Source of the DNA: JAAYZX01 sp040770645
GTDB taxonomy: Bacteria > Actinomycetota > Thermoleophilia > RBG-16-64-13
Length of the DNA stretch: 64,000 bases
Assembly (NCBI GenBank): GCA_040770645.1
Contig: JAXGIS010000006.1
Span: 1 to 64,000 of the forward strand
Reading direction: 5' to 3'
Of this stretch, positions 30,653 to 38,847 are shown one piece after another; position 1 is the stretch's first letter, and every line of letters begins with the position of its first letter. The notes under the pieces were generated by a model, which saw nothing but the letters and a program-made list of their open reading frames with translations, was not told the origin of the DNA and searched no databases. A program made the position numbers and the translations under genes.

Positions 30653-30712
30653 GCTCGGGGGGCAGCCGAGCACACGCTTCGGCCCTAGGCCGGAAGCGGA
30701 GAACGAAGTATA
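30653..30712 (-). promoter_or_regulatory. rpsF promoter -10 and structured leader
   Basis: On the minus strand a TATACT (30712-30707) looks like a -10 element; no good -35 was found. Downstream the leader folds into a near-perfect hairpin (30698-30675; C-bulged arms CGCTTC-C-GGCC / GGCC-GAAGCG) and a second stem (30671-30666 with 30658-30653). Both precede the rpsF Shine-Dalgarno. Autoregulatory S6:S18 leaders are known upstream of rpsF in many bacteria; assigning this one is inference. Confidence 0.4.
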
Positions 30713-30725
30713 CACTCTGAAAGCG

Positions 30726-31895
30726 TCACATGCGCGGCGACCCGTGAGTGCCCTGTTCAGCCCCGGAGGGAGCCGGACCGGCATCCGCAGCCGGAGAAGT
30801 CGGAGCGCCAAGAGGAGCCGCGGTCACCGGCGGAGCAGGGTGAGTGGCGGCCCACTCTGCCCTCCGTTGCTGACGGCGCCGCATCGTCGCCCGCACAACC
30901 ACGTAGACCACCCACGCGATAAGCGCAAGCAACACCAACACCGGTAGCGCGCCTCCCAAGAAAACGATCAACTCGTTGACAGTCCCCACAAGGGCACGGG
31001 CCGCCTCACGCAGTGCCTCAATGAAGCCCCAACCACCCGTCGTGGCCACCACCATGCCTGTCTCATACAGGCTAACGGTAAGCGTGGCATAACTGGAATG
31101 CTCGTCCAGATAGTTCAGACGACCCTTGATCTGCTCGATCTCCCCCTGCACGGAGGAAAGAACGTCACGGACACGTAGAGTGTCTTCCACCGTCGTGGCC
31201 TGCCGCATCAGAGAGAGCAGTGCTTCTTCTTGGGCCTCGGCGTTCTTGAGGCGGGCTTTGAGGTCCACATACTCCTCGGTCACATCCTGTGACTGCACCT
31301 GTTGCGCTGTGACTTTGCCGAGTGCCACAGCATCAGCCAGCACTCCGTTCAGCGATTGCGACGGAACGCGCAGCGCAATCACGCCGCTACGCATCATCCT
31401 CTCTTTGCCACTGGCGCTGGAATCGGCCGAGATGATGTAGCCCCCGTATTTGTCGGCCAGCAACCGTACCTGCTCGAAAACCGCCTGGAATTTCCCAGTC
31501 TCCACCTCGATCTGGAGTGACGCATTGCTGACAACTTTGTGCTCCGGTCCGGTCAAAGCACCCAACCCACCGGCCTTACCGGCCACTGATGCCTGCGAGA
31601 TGATGGTCTCCGAGGGGGCTGCCTCGCCACCCTGATATCTCGCAACGTCGGAACCCATGGAGGCCGCAGTGGTTGTCGCGTGATAGACAGTGGTAACCGC
31701 CCCATCCGCAGGAGAACCGCTGATTCCTCCGTCACCCCTGCTCCGGCTCCCCCCACATCCCGCAACCCAGACCAGAGCAAACCCGGCCAGAACCAGCAAG
31801 GTGGCGGCCGCCACAAACCGAAGAAGTTGTCCAGGTCTCCTTGGAACAGAACCAGTGACTAATGGTGGCACTTCAGCTGAGGTGCGGATCTTCAT
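30726..31895 (-). CDS. DUF4349 domain lipoprotein
   Basis: Membrane-attached protein of 389 aa. The N-terminal hydrophobic segment LRFVAAATLLVLAGFALVWV leads into VAGCGGS, a lipobox. A ~70-residue linker precedes the DUF4349 domain (VVSNASLQIEVETGKFQAVF, ADKYGGYIISADSSASGKE, VIALRVPSQSLNGVLADAVA). A coiled coil follows (TEEYVDLKARLKNAEAQEEA) with QGEIEQIKGRLNYLDEHSSY, then a C-terminal membrane helix (ALPVLVLLALIAWVVYVVV) and a Pro/Ala-rich cytoplasmic tail. Function is unknown; such proteins are envelope components. GGAGG precedes ATG 31895. It follows the TIGR00300 gene by 76 bp. Confidence 0.82.
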   Translation of the reverse strand: MKIRTSAEVPPLVTGSVPRRPGQLLRFVAAATLLVLAGFALVWVAGCGGSRSRGDGGISGSPADGAVTTVYHATTTAASMGSDVARYQGGEAAPSETIISQASVAGKAGGLGALTGPEHKVVSNASLQIEVETGKFQAVFEQVRLLADKYGGYIISADSSASGKERMMRSGVIALRVPSQSLNGVLADAVALGKVTAQQVQSQDVTEEYVDLKARLKNAEAQEEALLSLMRQATTVEDTLRVRDVLSSVQGEIEQIKGRLNYLDEHSSYATLTVSLYETGMVVATTGGWGFIEALREAARALVGTVNELIVFLGGALPVLVLLALIAWVVYVVVRATMRRRQQRRAEWAATHPAPPVTAAPLGAPTSPAADAGPAPSGAEQGTHGSPRM

Positions 31896-31971
31896 CTCCG
31901 ATCCTCCTTCCACGTATAAGGGTGTCCGTGTGACGGCAGGATGAGATGGCAGGTTCCGCCAATACAGCCGG

Positions 31972-33184
31972 CTAAACCCCCAGATCGTGAGCCAACTGGC
32001 CCAGAAACAGCCCCACATCGGTCACAATTCCGATGGTCTGGAAGCTGCCCCGATCAGAGAGTTTAGTGACAACCGCAGGATTGATGTCCACACACACCGT
32101 GCACGGACGCTGGAAGCAGGTTCCCGGTGGCGATAGAGTGCAGCATGGTGGACAGCATCAGACACATGCCCGCCTGTCGTGCGTAACGGCGCATCATCTG
32201 CTGGGCTTGGATCACATCCGTAACCACGTCCGGCAGGGGTCCGTCGTCGCGGATGGACCCGGCCAGCACGTAGGGGACGCCGGCCTTGACCAACTCATAG
32301 AAGAGTCCGCTGTGCACCACTCCCGATTCAACCGCCCGTGCGATGCTCCCGCATGCCCGTACACGATTGATAGCGCGCAGATGATGCTCGTGGCCTCCTT
32401 CTACCGACTGTCCCTTCTCGAGATTGATGCCCAAAGAGGTCCCGAACAGACAGGCTTCGATGTCGTGTACGGCGACGGCGTTGCCCCCGAATACCACATC
32501 GATCCAACCCCCACGCACCAGACGGGCGAGTGCAGGCGAAGCGCCGGTGTGCACCACGGCCGGACCCACCACAGCCACCACCGTACGGCCCGTCTCGCGG
32601 GTCATCCGCATCAGACGAGCCACCTCACGAATGACGAGGCGCTTGGGTTTCTCCGACGATACCGACGAGCTCATGAACTCGAAAGTCCTCGCCGCCCGTG
32701 ATCGCTCGAGCGGTACCACGCGCACACCCCGGCGCCCAACCACGAGCAGGTCGCCCGCACGCACTTCGGAGATCGGCACGGTCTCGGCCCGATCACCCGC
32801 CTCGGCCACCCTGATTCCGCAGTCCATCTCCGGAGACTCCACCGGCAGCCACCGACCCCCTACGCGCACGCACGTCTCCAGATTGGTGGTACTGTAGAAC
32901 CCCTCAGGAAAGACACCGTTGGCGGGAGCAGCCGTCAATTCGGCGTCCACCTGCTCCACCGCCTGAGCTCCGTGCCGTTGCAGCCGGCTCAAGATGAACT
33001 CAAGTTGCTCCGTATCGGCGGCCTGCACGCGGATAACCGCACGCGAATGATCGAACTTCTCCCTTCCTACTCGGAAGTGGAGGAAGCGAAAGTCCCCGCC
33101 CAAGTCTAGGATGTCGTCAAGAACGCGGGGGAGGACCATCGAATCGATAATGTGGCCCTCGAGCTTGATGTCTTCGTACTCCAC
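31972..33184 (-). CDS. TIGR00300 (LOR/SDH) family protein, putative ornithine cyclodeaminase type (one frameshift)
   Basis: About 404 aa after repair. The N-terminal domain (YEDIKLEGHIIDSMVLPRVL, GGDFRFLHFRVGREKFDHSR) and the Rossmann-like C-terminal part (VFGGNAVAVHDIEACLFGTS, LGINLEKGQSVEGGHEHHLR, SIATGNLLPASV) match the LOR/SDH conserved family. Near 32098 a one-base break leads from CGHQ to VCVDINPAVVTKLSDRGSFQ and the true C-terminus LGQLAHDLGV at 31972. Archaeal members act as NAD-dependent ornithine cyclodeaminases, and a homologous domain lies at the end of cyanobacterial AgrE; the name comes from similarity to the lysine-ketoglutarate reductase/saccharopine dehydrogenase region. Its place beside those two enzymes suggests amino-acid deamination here. 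The substrate is open. Confidence 0.82.
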
Positions 33185-33207
33185 AGCAGACTCCTGGATG
33201 AGAACAG

Positions 33208-33241
33208 GGCGGCGCCGGCGCCCACAGGCGCCGGCGCCGCC
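33208..33241. terminator. 15-bp perfect hairpin between saccharopine dehydrogenase and TIGR00300 genes
   Basis: Arms 33208-33222 and 33227-33241 are exact reverse complements with loop CACA, starting 24 bp beyond the stop of the leftward dehydrogenase gene. It could attenuate transcription into the TIGR00300 gene. No long T-run. Confidence 0.5.
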
Positions 33242-33265
33242 TGGACAACACTACACGGCAACCTC

Positions 33266-34662
33266 TTAGTCTAACCTCTCCCAAGCCTCATGGAAGTGGA
33301 GACCCAGCTTTTCGAGTTCGATCAACACCGGCTCATAGATTTCCGGCAGGACCGGAACATGCACCCCGGTCACCCGGATCTTCCCCTCCAAGATCATGCG
33401 CGCGCCGATGGCTGCGGGCAGACCTACTGTCCGGTTCATGGAGCTGAAACCTCCCGGGATACCGAAATCGATCATGGTAGAGGTGACCATCTCCTGGGAT
33501 TCGGGGTACTCGACCAAGAACTCGTGTTTCAAAACCAGCATGTCACGCTCGCCGGGCCCATAGCTCATGCGCTCCAGCATGCGTGCGGTCAGCACGTCCA
33601 CCGGAGCGCCCCGGGTGATGGGTAGGGGATCTTCAGCCAACAGACCCAACCACTCCAGCGCCTGCATCTCAGGCGCATCTTCGGCCAAGTTCAACTTCCA
33701 CCTGACCAGTGTCCGTAGATCAACGCCGGTGCTGCCTGTCGCCGCGGCCGGCGCCGCGGCTCCAGAGGCATCCGGTCCTGGATGCTGGGTTCCACTGGCG
33801 GCAACCAAATCCGCAGTGAATCCGGCGAACGTCTTGCCCCCAAGGTCGAGCCACTCATCCTCACCCAGGTAACCCAGTTCCATGATCTTGCCCATGATCC
33901 GGCACCAGCCTTTGTTGCGCAGGGTGCCCCGAAACATGCGCCCGGTCCCCCCTATGCCATACATCGCTACATAAGGCAGGCTGTTGCGGTTGGGATACCC
34001 CTCGAGCACCAAGCGCCTGCCTTCGATCTCCACCGGGACATCCCACCGATGCTGGAACAACTCCTCGCCCGGTACAAAAACTTCCCGGCCTTCTTCCATG
34101 TATAGTGCCGGGTTTTCCCCGCCAGAAGCACACCGCGCGGACTCCACGAAAACTTGTAACCAAAGGGGTTGTCGTTGGCTTCCGGAGCCGGGAGACCACC
34201 ACACCACGACGTGAACGAGACGATACGGCCTCCTCTATGTTTCGCCTCGGTGATGACCCGCATGGCCGTCATGTGGTCGATGCCCGGGTCTACCCCCATC
34301 TCATTCAACAGGACCACGCCGGCCGCCCGCGCCGGGCCGTCGAGGGCCGCCATCTCCTCCTTGACGTACGATGTGGTCACCATGGGTTTTGCGTGTTCCA
34401 CGCAGTGGCGCGCCACCACCGGATGATACACAAAGGGTAGTAGACTCACGGAAAGGTCGTGCTCGGCGATGGCCTCTCCCAGGGCCTCATCATCCGAAAT
34501 ATCAAGGGCACGAGCCCTGCCGCGAGGGTGATCCCCCACGATCTCCTGTGCTTTCCCCACAGTGCGCGTGGCCACCGTGACGTGAAAGTCTGGCTGCTGG
34601 AGCAGATACTGCACGTGAGCGCCGGCCACCATTCCGGCTCCGAGAACGAGGATCTTCTTCAA
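33266..34662 (-). CDS. saccharopine dehydrogenase (glutamate-forming type; one frameshift)
   Basis: NAD(P)-dependent oxidoreductase cleaving saccharopine to 2-aminoadipate semialdehyde and glutamate, or a closely related reaction. The N-terminal Rossmann motif is MKKILVLGAGMVAGAHVQYL. Typical family blocks are LLPFVYHPVVARHCVEHAKP, TTSYVKEEMAALDGPARAAG, VVLLNEMGVDPGIDHMTAMR, LEGYPNRNSLPYVAMYGI and TMIDFGIPGGFSSMNRTVGL. A single-base break near 34100 (an A run of 4 where 5 are needed) separates AGK from NPALYMEEGREVF. Length after repair is ~465 aa, normal for the SDH part of plant and animal LKR/SDH. It follows the ketoglutarate-reductase gene by 64 bp. Confidence 0.88.
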
Positions 34663-34696
34663 CGCGCACCCTCCGACGGTTGCTGGTTGCAGGGTG

Positions 34697-34725
34697 GGGC
34701 GGCGCCGGCTCCGCCTGCGCCGCCC
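34697..34725. terminator. 9-bp GC hairpin after the lysine-ketoglutarate reductase gene
   Basis: Arms 34697-34705 and 34717-34725 (GGGCGGCGC / GCGCCGCCC), directly beyond the reductase stop at 34727 on the minus strand. Role inferred from position. Confidence 0.4.
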
Positions 34726-34726
34726 A

Positions 34727-36043
34727 TCACAGGTACCGTTCCAGGTAACGATAATCGGGCGTCAGCTCTCCGTGATAGACAATCACCGCTCTTCTGATCT
34801 CCGGCGGCAGATCGAGCCGCTCAAAAGGGACTGAATAGTCCGCCCGCGCCAGCACCGGAATGTACTCCTTGAGCACACCGCTGAAGTAGACCGAGGCATC
34901 TCGGGGCAGCTCGCTCGGCAGGATGTCCACCGACATCACCACTACGCCACGCCCCTCCACTCCGGTGGTGGCGGCCTCGGAAAGCGGATCATAGACGAAG
35001 AAGGGCTCTCCCGGCTCGGTGATGCGCACCGTGCACTCGATCGCACCCTCCAGGTCGGCGCTGATGTCACCAATGACTCGCAGCCGAGGCGACTCCCGCT
35101 CCCAATGTTGCCGCAGCCACTCCTTGGTGATCAGCCGGGGGTAACGTGCTTCCCAGAAGATGCAGTTGACTACCGCCGTCAGGTAGGGCACGAAACGTTC
35201 GAACTTGCTGCGGTAGCGATCGGGCCGCACGTAGTAGTCCTGAAGATCGAAAGCCGTACCTGTTTCCACAGGTTCAACCGTGTCCTCCTCCCGAAACACG
35301 ACCTTGTAGAGGCAACGGTGGGACGTAGCACTTCCTCCCCACAGGCCAATGAGGTCAGCCGGTCTCACCTCCACCACCGGCATGAGATCCAAGATCTGCC
35401 AAGCTCCTCGAGCAACGTTGCCGTATCCTGCAAAACCCACGACTATGGGTTCCATGCCTGCGGGGAAACCCTCAAGCCGTATCCGTTCCCCCACAGCGCG
35501 CACAGCCGCCTTGACTTCCGCCAGATCACGGTACTCGTACGCGTGGCGGAGGGCCGTGAGCGGAGTGTCCGTCCCCTCCCACGCCATTCGCCTACCTAGG
35601 GCGACCAGCGTCTCCACCATGCCGGCCATACCCGCGTAGTTACCGAAGAAGATCAGACGCCGCCCTTCGGCATCGGTCACCCTCTCGTAATCGATAAGGT
35701 TGCACTTCATATCCAGCAGGCGCCGCAGCATGGGCATGTTATAGGCCTGCCCCTTGATGGTGTGGGAGAAGAAGACATAAGTCCCGCCGGGGCGAAAAGT
35801 GTCGGGCTTCATTTCTTTGATGCCCAGAACCACCGAACACGCCTCGAGATTCTCATCTATTTTGGCCCCGGCATTTCGAAACTCTTCCTCCGAGTACACG
35901 CGGATGGGGGACGGCTGCACCACAACATCGATACCCTCGCCCATTAGTGCCTTGGCATCCTCCGGCGTGACCGCCACCCGTTTCTCCCAGATGCTCTTCT
36001 CCTCGCGCCTGATCCCGATACACGGCCTAGAACTCCCCGTCAC
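34727..36043 (-). CDS. lysine-ketoglutarate reductase (saccharopine-forming), LKR-like
   Basis: About 438 aa resembling the LKR half of the eukaryotic bifunctional aminoadipate semialdehyde synthase, an AlaDH/PNT-fold enzyme joining lysine and 2-oxoglutarate into saccharopine. The N-terminal CIGIRREEKSIWEKRVAVTP and IRVYSEEEFRNAGAKI are followed by YVFFSHTIKGQAYNMPMLRR, NLIDYERVTDAEGRRLIFFG and NYAGMAGMVETLVALGRRM. The central MEPIVVGFAGYGNVARGAWQ is the nucleotide-binding loop. GTG 36043 overlaps the stop of the Lrp gene (GTGA) and has a GGGGGTGG stretch upstream. With the downstream saccharopine dehydrogenase it forms a split LKR-SDH pathway. Confidence 0.85.
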   Translation of the reverse strand: MTGSSRPCIGIRREEKSIWEKRVAVTPEDAKALMGEGIDVVVQPSPIRVYSEEEFRNAGAKIDENLEACSVVLGIKEMKPDTFRPGGTYVFFSHTIKGQAYNMPMLRRLLDMKCNLIDYERVTDAEGRRLIFFGNYAGMAGMVETLVALGRRMAWEGTDTPLTALRHAYEYRDLAEVKAAVRAVGERIRLEGFPAGMEPIVVGFAGYGNVARGAWQILDLMPVVEVRPADLIGLWGGSATSHRCLYKVVFREEDTVEPVETGTAFDLQDYYVRPDRYRSKFERFVPYLTAVVNCIFWEARYPRLITKEWLRQHWERESPRLRVIGDISADLEGAIECTVRITEPGEPFFVYDPLSEAATTGVEGRGVVVMSVDILPSELPRDASVYFSGVLKEYIPVLARADYSVPFERLDLPPEIRRAVIVYHGELTPDYRYLERYL

Positions 36044-36528
36044 GGTGCCACCCCCTTGGACGACCCTCCAGTCCGTCGCGCCGTCGGCGTCAGCGCCCAA
36101 CGGTAAGCCAACTTGTAGCTCCGGGCGATCATCAGTGTCTCGGTTCGGACCACGCCCGGTAGCAGTTGAACGGTGCCGGTGACGAACTCGGTCAGATGAG
36201 GCAGGTCTCGGCAAAAGACCTCAACAATGAGGTCGAACTGGCCCAAAGTGAGCACCACATAACTAACCTCCGGCAGCGCTGCGATGGCCCCGGCCACCCC
36301 GTCGCCCTCCCCTGGAGCGACCACCACTCCCAGGATGGCCGGGGCCGAGAACCCCAGCGCGTGCGGGTCAACCACTCCCACCGTGCGCACTATGCCCTGC
36401 TCGGAGAGGTTGCGATAGTGCGCACGTATGGTGGTCTCCGACACTCCCGCCTGCCTGGCGATGTCGGTGAAGGATGTCCGCCCGTCTTCCTGCAGAGCTC
36501 TCAGAATGAGCCTGTCGACTTCATCCAC
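36040..36528 (-). CDS. Lrp/AsnC-family transcriptional regulator
   Basis: Feast/famine regulator of 162 aa. The winged HTH is residues 1-~55 (MDEVDRLILRALQEDGRTSF, TDIARQAGVSETTIRAHYRN), followed by a RAM ligand-binding domain (VSYVVLTLGQFDLIVEVFCR, TETLMIARSYKLAYRW). It heads the lysine-catabolic genes and is translationally coupled to the LKR gene, so it probably senses lysine or a related amino acid and controls this operon and itself. The divergent region 36529-36699 holds an ATGGCCAT palindrome flanked by A/T tracts at about 36554-36561 that could be its site; this is weak. Confidence 0.9.
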   Translation of the reverse strand: MDEVDRLILRALQEDGRTSFTDIARQAGVSETTIRAHYRNLSEQGIVRTVGVVDPHALGFSAPAILGVVVAPGEGDGVAGAIAALPEVSYVVLTLGQFDLIVEVFCRDLPHLTEFVTGTVQLLPGVVRTETLMIARSYKLAYRWALTPTARRTGGSSKGVAP

Positions 36529-36699
36529 ACCGGCCTACCTTGTTCGAGATTCAAATGGCCATATTCATTCTAGAACGTATTTCGCTGTTGTGCGACCTTT
36601 GTCATTCGCATTTCAACGTCTTGACCAAACCAGGCTACGGTATCTCCTACCGGCAGAGCCATTGCCCGCAGATCGCCACTATGTGCTTAATTGGTCGCA

Positions 36700-37626
36700 A
36701 TGGCACCTGAAGCCCCTTCCACCTTCGTCATTGTCAATCCGGCGTCGGCCGGCGGATCTACGGCTGCCTTCTGGCCTCAAGCTTCCTCCGCCCTACGCAA
36801 CGCCGGGATCCGATTCGATCACGCCTTCACAGCCCACCGCGGCCATGCCGTGGAGTTGGCTACCACAGCCGGGCGAAGTGAATACCAAGTGCTCCTATAC
36901 GTCGGAGGAGACGGCACTGCCAACGAGGTGGCCAATGGGCTGCTCCAAATACCCGCCGCACGGAGGCCGGCGCTGGCTGCACTGCCCCGGGGCAGTGGGG
37001 GAGATTTCCCCAAGGCGCTCGGCTTGCGCCGCGGAGTCGAAGCCGCCATCGACCGACTCCGGAGAGGGAGACGGACCCGAATCGACGTCGCCCATTCTCG
37101 GTTCTTGGGGTTCGACCAACAGCCCACGGAACGTGCGTTCATCAACGTGGCCGATGCGGGCTTGGGGGGCCACGTGACCGAGAGAGTCAATAAATCCCAC
37201 AAACCCCTGGGAGGCACCATCGCGTTTCTGGAAGCTATCGTGTCGTCCTTCTGGGCATACGAGAACATCCCCATGACCATCAAGATAGACGGCGCCACGG
37301 TGCACACCGGGCCGGTCGCCACAGCCGTCGTGGCCAACGGAAGCTATTTCGGCGGAGGCGTTAAGATTGCGCCGGCCGCCACTCCTGACGACGGCCTCCT
37401 CGATATAGTGGTGGTGGGCGACATCAACAAGCTCGACCTCATAACGCAGCTACCCCGCATCTACCGCGGCACACACGTGCGACATCCCAAGGTTTCCACA
37501 TACCGCGGGCGCGAGATCGTGGTGGATGCCGCGAAGCCGCTGCCGCTCGACCTAGACGGGGAGTTCCCGGGCTTCGGTCCTTTTCACGTGAGACTAGAGC
37601 CGGCTGCTCTAGAGGTGATCACCTGA
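36700..37626 (+). CDS. diacylglycerol kinase-family lipid kinase
   Basis: Catalytic domain of the DAGK/YegS/DgkB family, which phosphorylates lipids at the membrane face. Motifs are FVIVNPASAGGS, VLLYVGGDGTANEVANGLL with the ATP-binding GGDGT, ALAALPRGSGGDFPKAL, RAFINVADAGLGGHVTERVN and the C-terminal LDLDGEFPGFGPFHVRLEP. Length (~308 aa) is normal. ATG 36700 was chosen; a TTG at 36691 is in frame. The ribosome-binding site is weak. Divergent from the Lrp gene. Confidence 0.9.
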   Translation: MAPEAPSTFVIVNPASAGGSTAAFWPQASSALRNAGIRFDHAFTAHRGHAVELATTAGRSEYQVLLYVGGDGTANEVANGLLQIPAARRPALAALPRGSGGDFPKALGLRRGVEAAIDRLRRGRRTRIDVAHSRFLGFDQQPTERAFINVADAGLGGHVTERVNKSHKPLGGTIAFLEAIVSSFWAYENIPMTIKIDGATVHTGPVATAVVANGSYFGGGVKIAPAATPDDGLLDIVVVGDINKLDLITQLPRIYRGTHVRHPKVSTYRGREIVVDAAKPLPLDLDGEFPGFGPFHVRLEPAALEVIT

Positions 37627-37654
37627 CGGGATTGTCTGCAGTCATCACACGGAG

Positions 37655-37670
37655 GCCGGCCATCGCCGGC
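37655..37670. terminator. short GC hairpin between convergent genes
   Basis: Arms GCCGGC (37655-37660 and 37665-37670) around CATC between the convergent lipid kinase and CooC-like genes. Weak, no T-run. Confidence 0.35.
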
Positions 37671-37675
37671 AGCCC

Positions 37676-38453
37676 TCATCCGGCCGCCAACCTATCTACC
37701 AACGCGTCCACCGCCAACCTCACGGCGGCTACGTAATCCGGCGCCACATCGTAGCGCTTCTTCCCGAAGATCGGCTCCCTGCACTGCATCACTCAAAGGC
37801 AGCTCGCCAATGATTTCGAGTCCGTCAAGCAATCCTTCCACCGCCGCCCGGCCGCTACCATCCACCTTGTTCAACACCACAAAGAGCCGACCTATGCCGA
37901 TATCGCGCGCCAATTCACGGATGGCAAGAGCCGTGCGCGCGCTCCGGGCGCCCGGCTCCACCACAATAAGCATGGCATCGACGCCGGAGGCGGTGGCGCG
38001 GCCCAGATGCTCGATACCAGCCTCCATATCCAATATCACGGCCTCGTGGGAGCGTAACAGCAGGTGCCGAACTAGTGTCCGCAGCAGAACCGACTCCGGG
38101 CACACGCACCCTCCGGCCCCTTGCTTGACGGTTCCCATCACCATGAGGCGCACGCCGCGCACGGGCAAACTGAGGCGCTCAGGTAGGTCATCGACCCTGG
38201 GGTTCATGCGAAAGAAAGACCCGAACGACCCTGGTTCGGCACCGGTGCGCTCTGTCACAAGCTCACGCATGGCTGCAATCGGTACTAGTTCCGCAGCCTC
38301 CTCTGGGGAGACGCCCAGAGCCGAGGCCAGGTTGGCATCGGGATCGGCGTCCACTGCCAGCACGTCGTAACCCCGCTCTGCCAATACATAGGCCATCGTG
38401 GCGACCAGCGTCGTCTTCCCCACACCTCCTTTGCCGGTCACCGCCACCTTCAT
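37676..38453 (-). CDS. CooC-like P-loop ATPase (one frameshift near the C-terminus)
   Basis: MinD/CooC-type deviant-Walker ATPase: MKVAVTGKGGVGKTTLVATM, then LAVDADPDANLASALGVS. The GAGGCVCPES segment carries the CxC that in CooC proteins binds nickel during CO dehydrogenase maturation. EAVILDMEAGIEHLGRATAS and MLIVVEPGARSARTALAI complete the core. Near 37790 the frame changes; the better tail is REPIFGKKRYDVAPDYVAAV ending RLAAG at 37676. No CO dehydrogenase gene is in the window, so a maturation role is possible but unproven. ATG 38453 overlaps the stop of the upstream membrane-protein gene. Confidence 0.83.
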
Positions 38454-38830
38454 GGTTGCCTCCTTTCGCCGTCGGCATCTTCCGTGCCCGTAGACGCATG
38501 ACTCTCGCTACCCCTCCGTCCGGTAGTCAGATACACGACCAGCGCGGAGATAAGTCCGCTCACGCCGAGGCTCAGGCCCGCAGCCCCAAACCCGAACATC
38601 GCCGCCGGAATCCAGTTGGCACGACTGTCATCGGCCATAATGCCACCAACGCCCAAGCCGCCTGCCACCAACACTATCCCGATCAACAGGCAGATGCTGG
38701 GCGCGAGTACGGGCCTCACCTGCAGGAGGCGCTGTGCGCGCCGGGTTACCCTCACCCTTCCCAGGCGCCAGTTATCGTAGCCGTACCAGGGATCGCGATC
38801 CCGGGGGTTGAGAGATTTCTCATCGTCCAC
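38450..38830 (-). CDS. small two-helix membrane protein
   Basis: I do not recognise this 126-aa protein. It has a basic N-terminal segment (YGYDNWRLGRVRVTRRAQRL) and two membrane helices: VLAPSICLLIGIVLVAGGLG and the ~26-residue stretch from AAMFGFGAAGLSLG to SALVVYLT. The C-terminus is hydrophilic. It is coupled by a 4-bp ATGA overlap to the CooC-like gene and follows the DUF4388 gene by 17 bp, so the three probably act together. Confidence 0.68.
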   Translation of the reverse strand: MDDEKSLNPRDRDPWYGYDNWRLGRVRVTRRAQRLLQVRPVLAPSICLLIGIVLVAGGLGVGGIMADDSRANWIPAAMFGFGAAGLSLGVSGLISALVVYLTTGRRGSESHASTGTEDADGERRQP

Positions 38831-38847
38831 CGTACACCCTCGGTTTC

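Noticed and set aside
30726..31895. DUF4349 lipoprotein as part of the ribosomal-protein operon
   Set aside because: It ends 157 bp before the rpsF start, with an rpsF promoter-like -10 between, and continues from the TIGR00300 gene side. It belongs to the upstream transcript.
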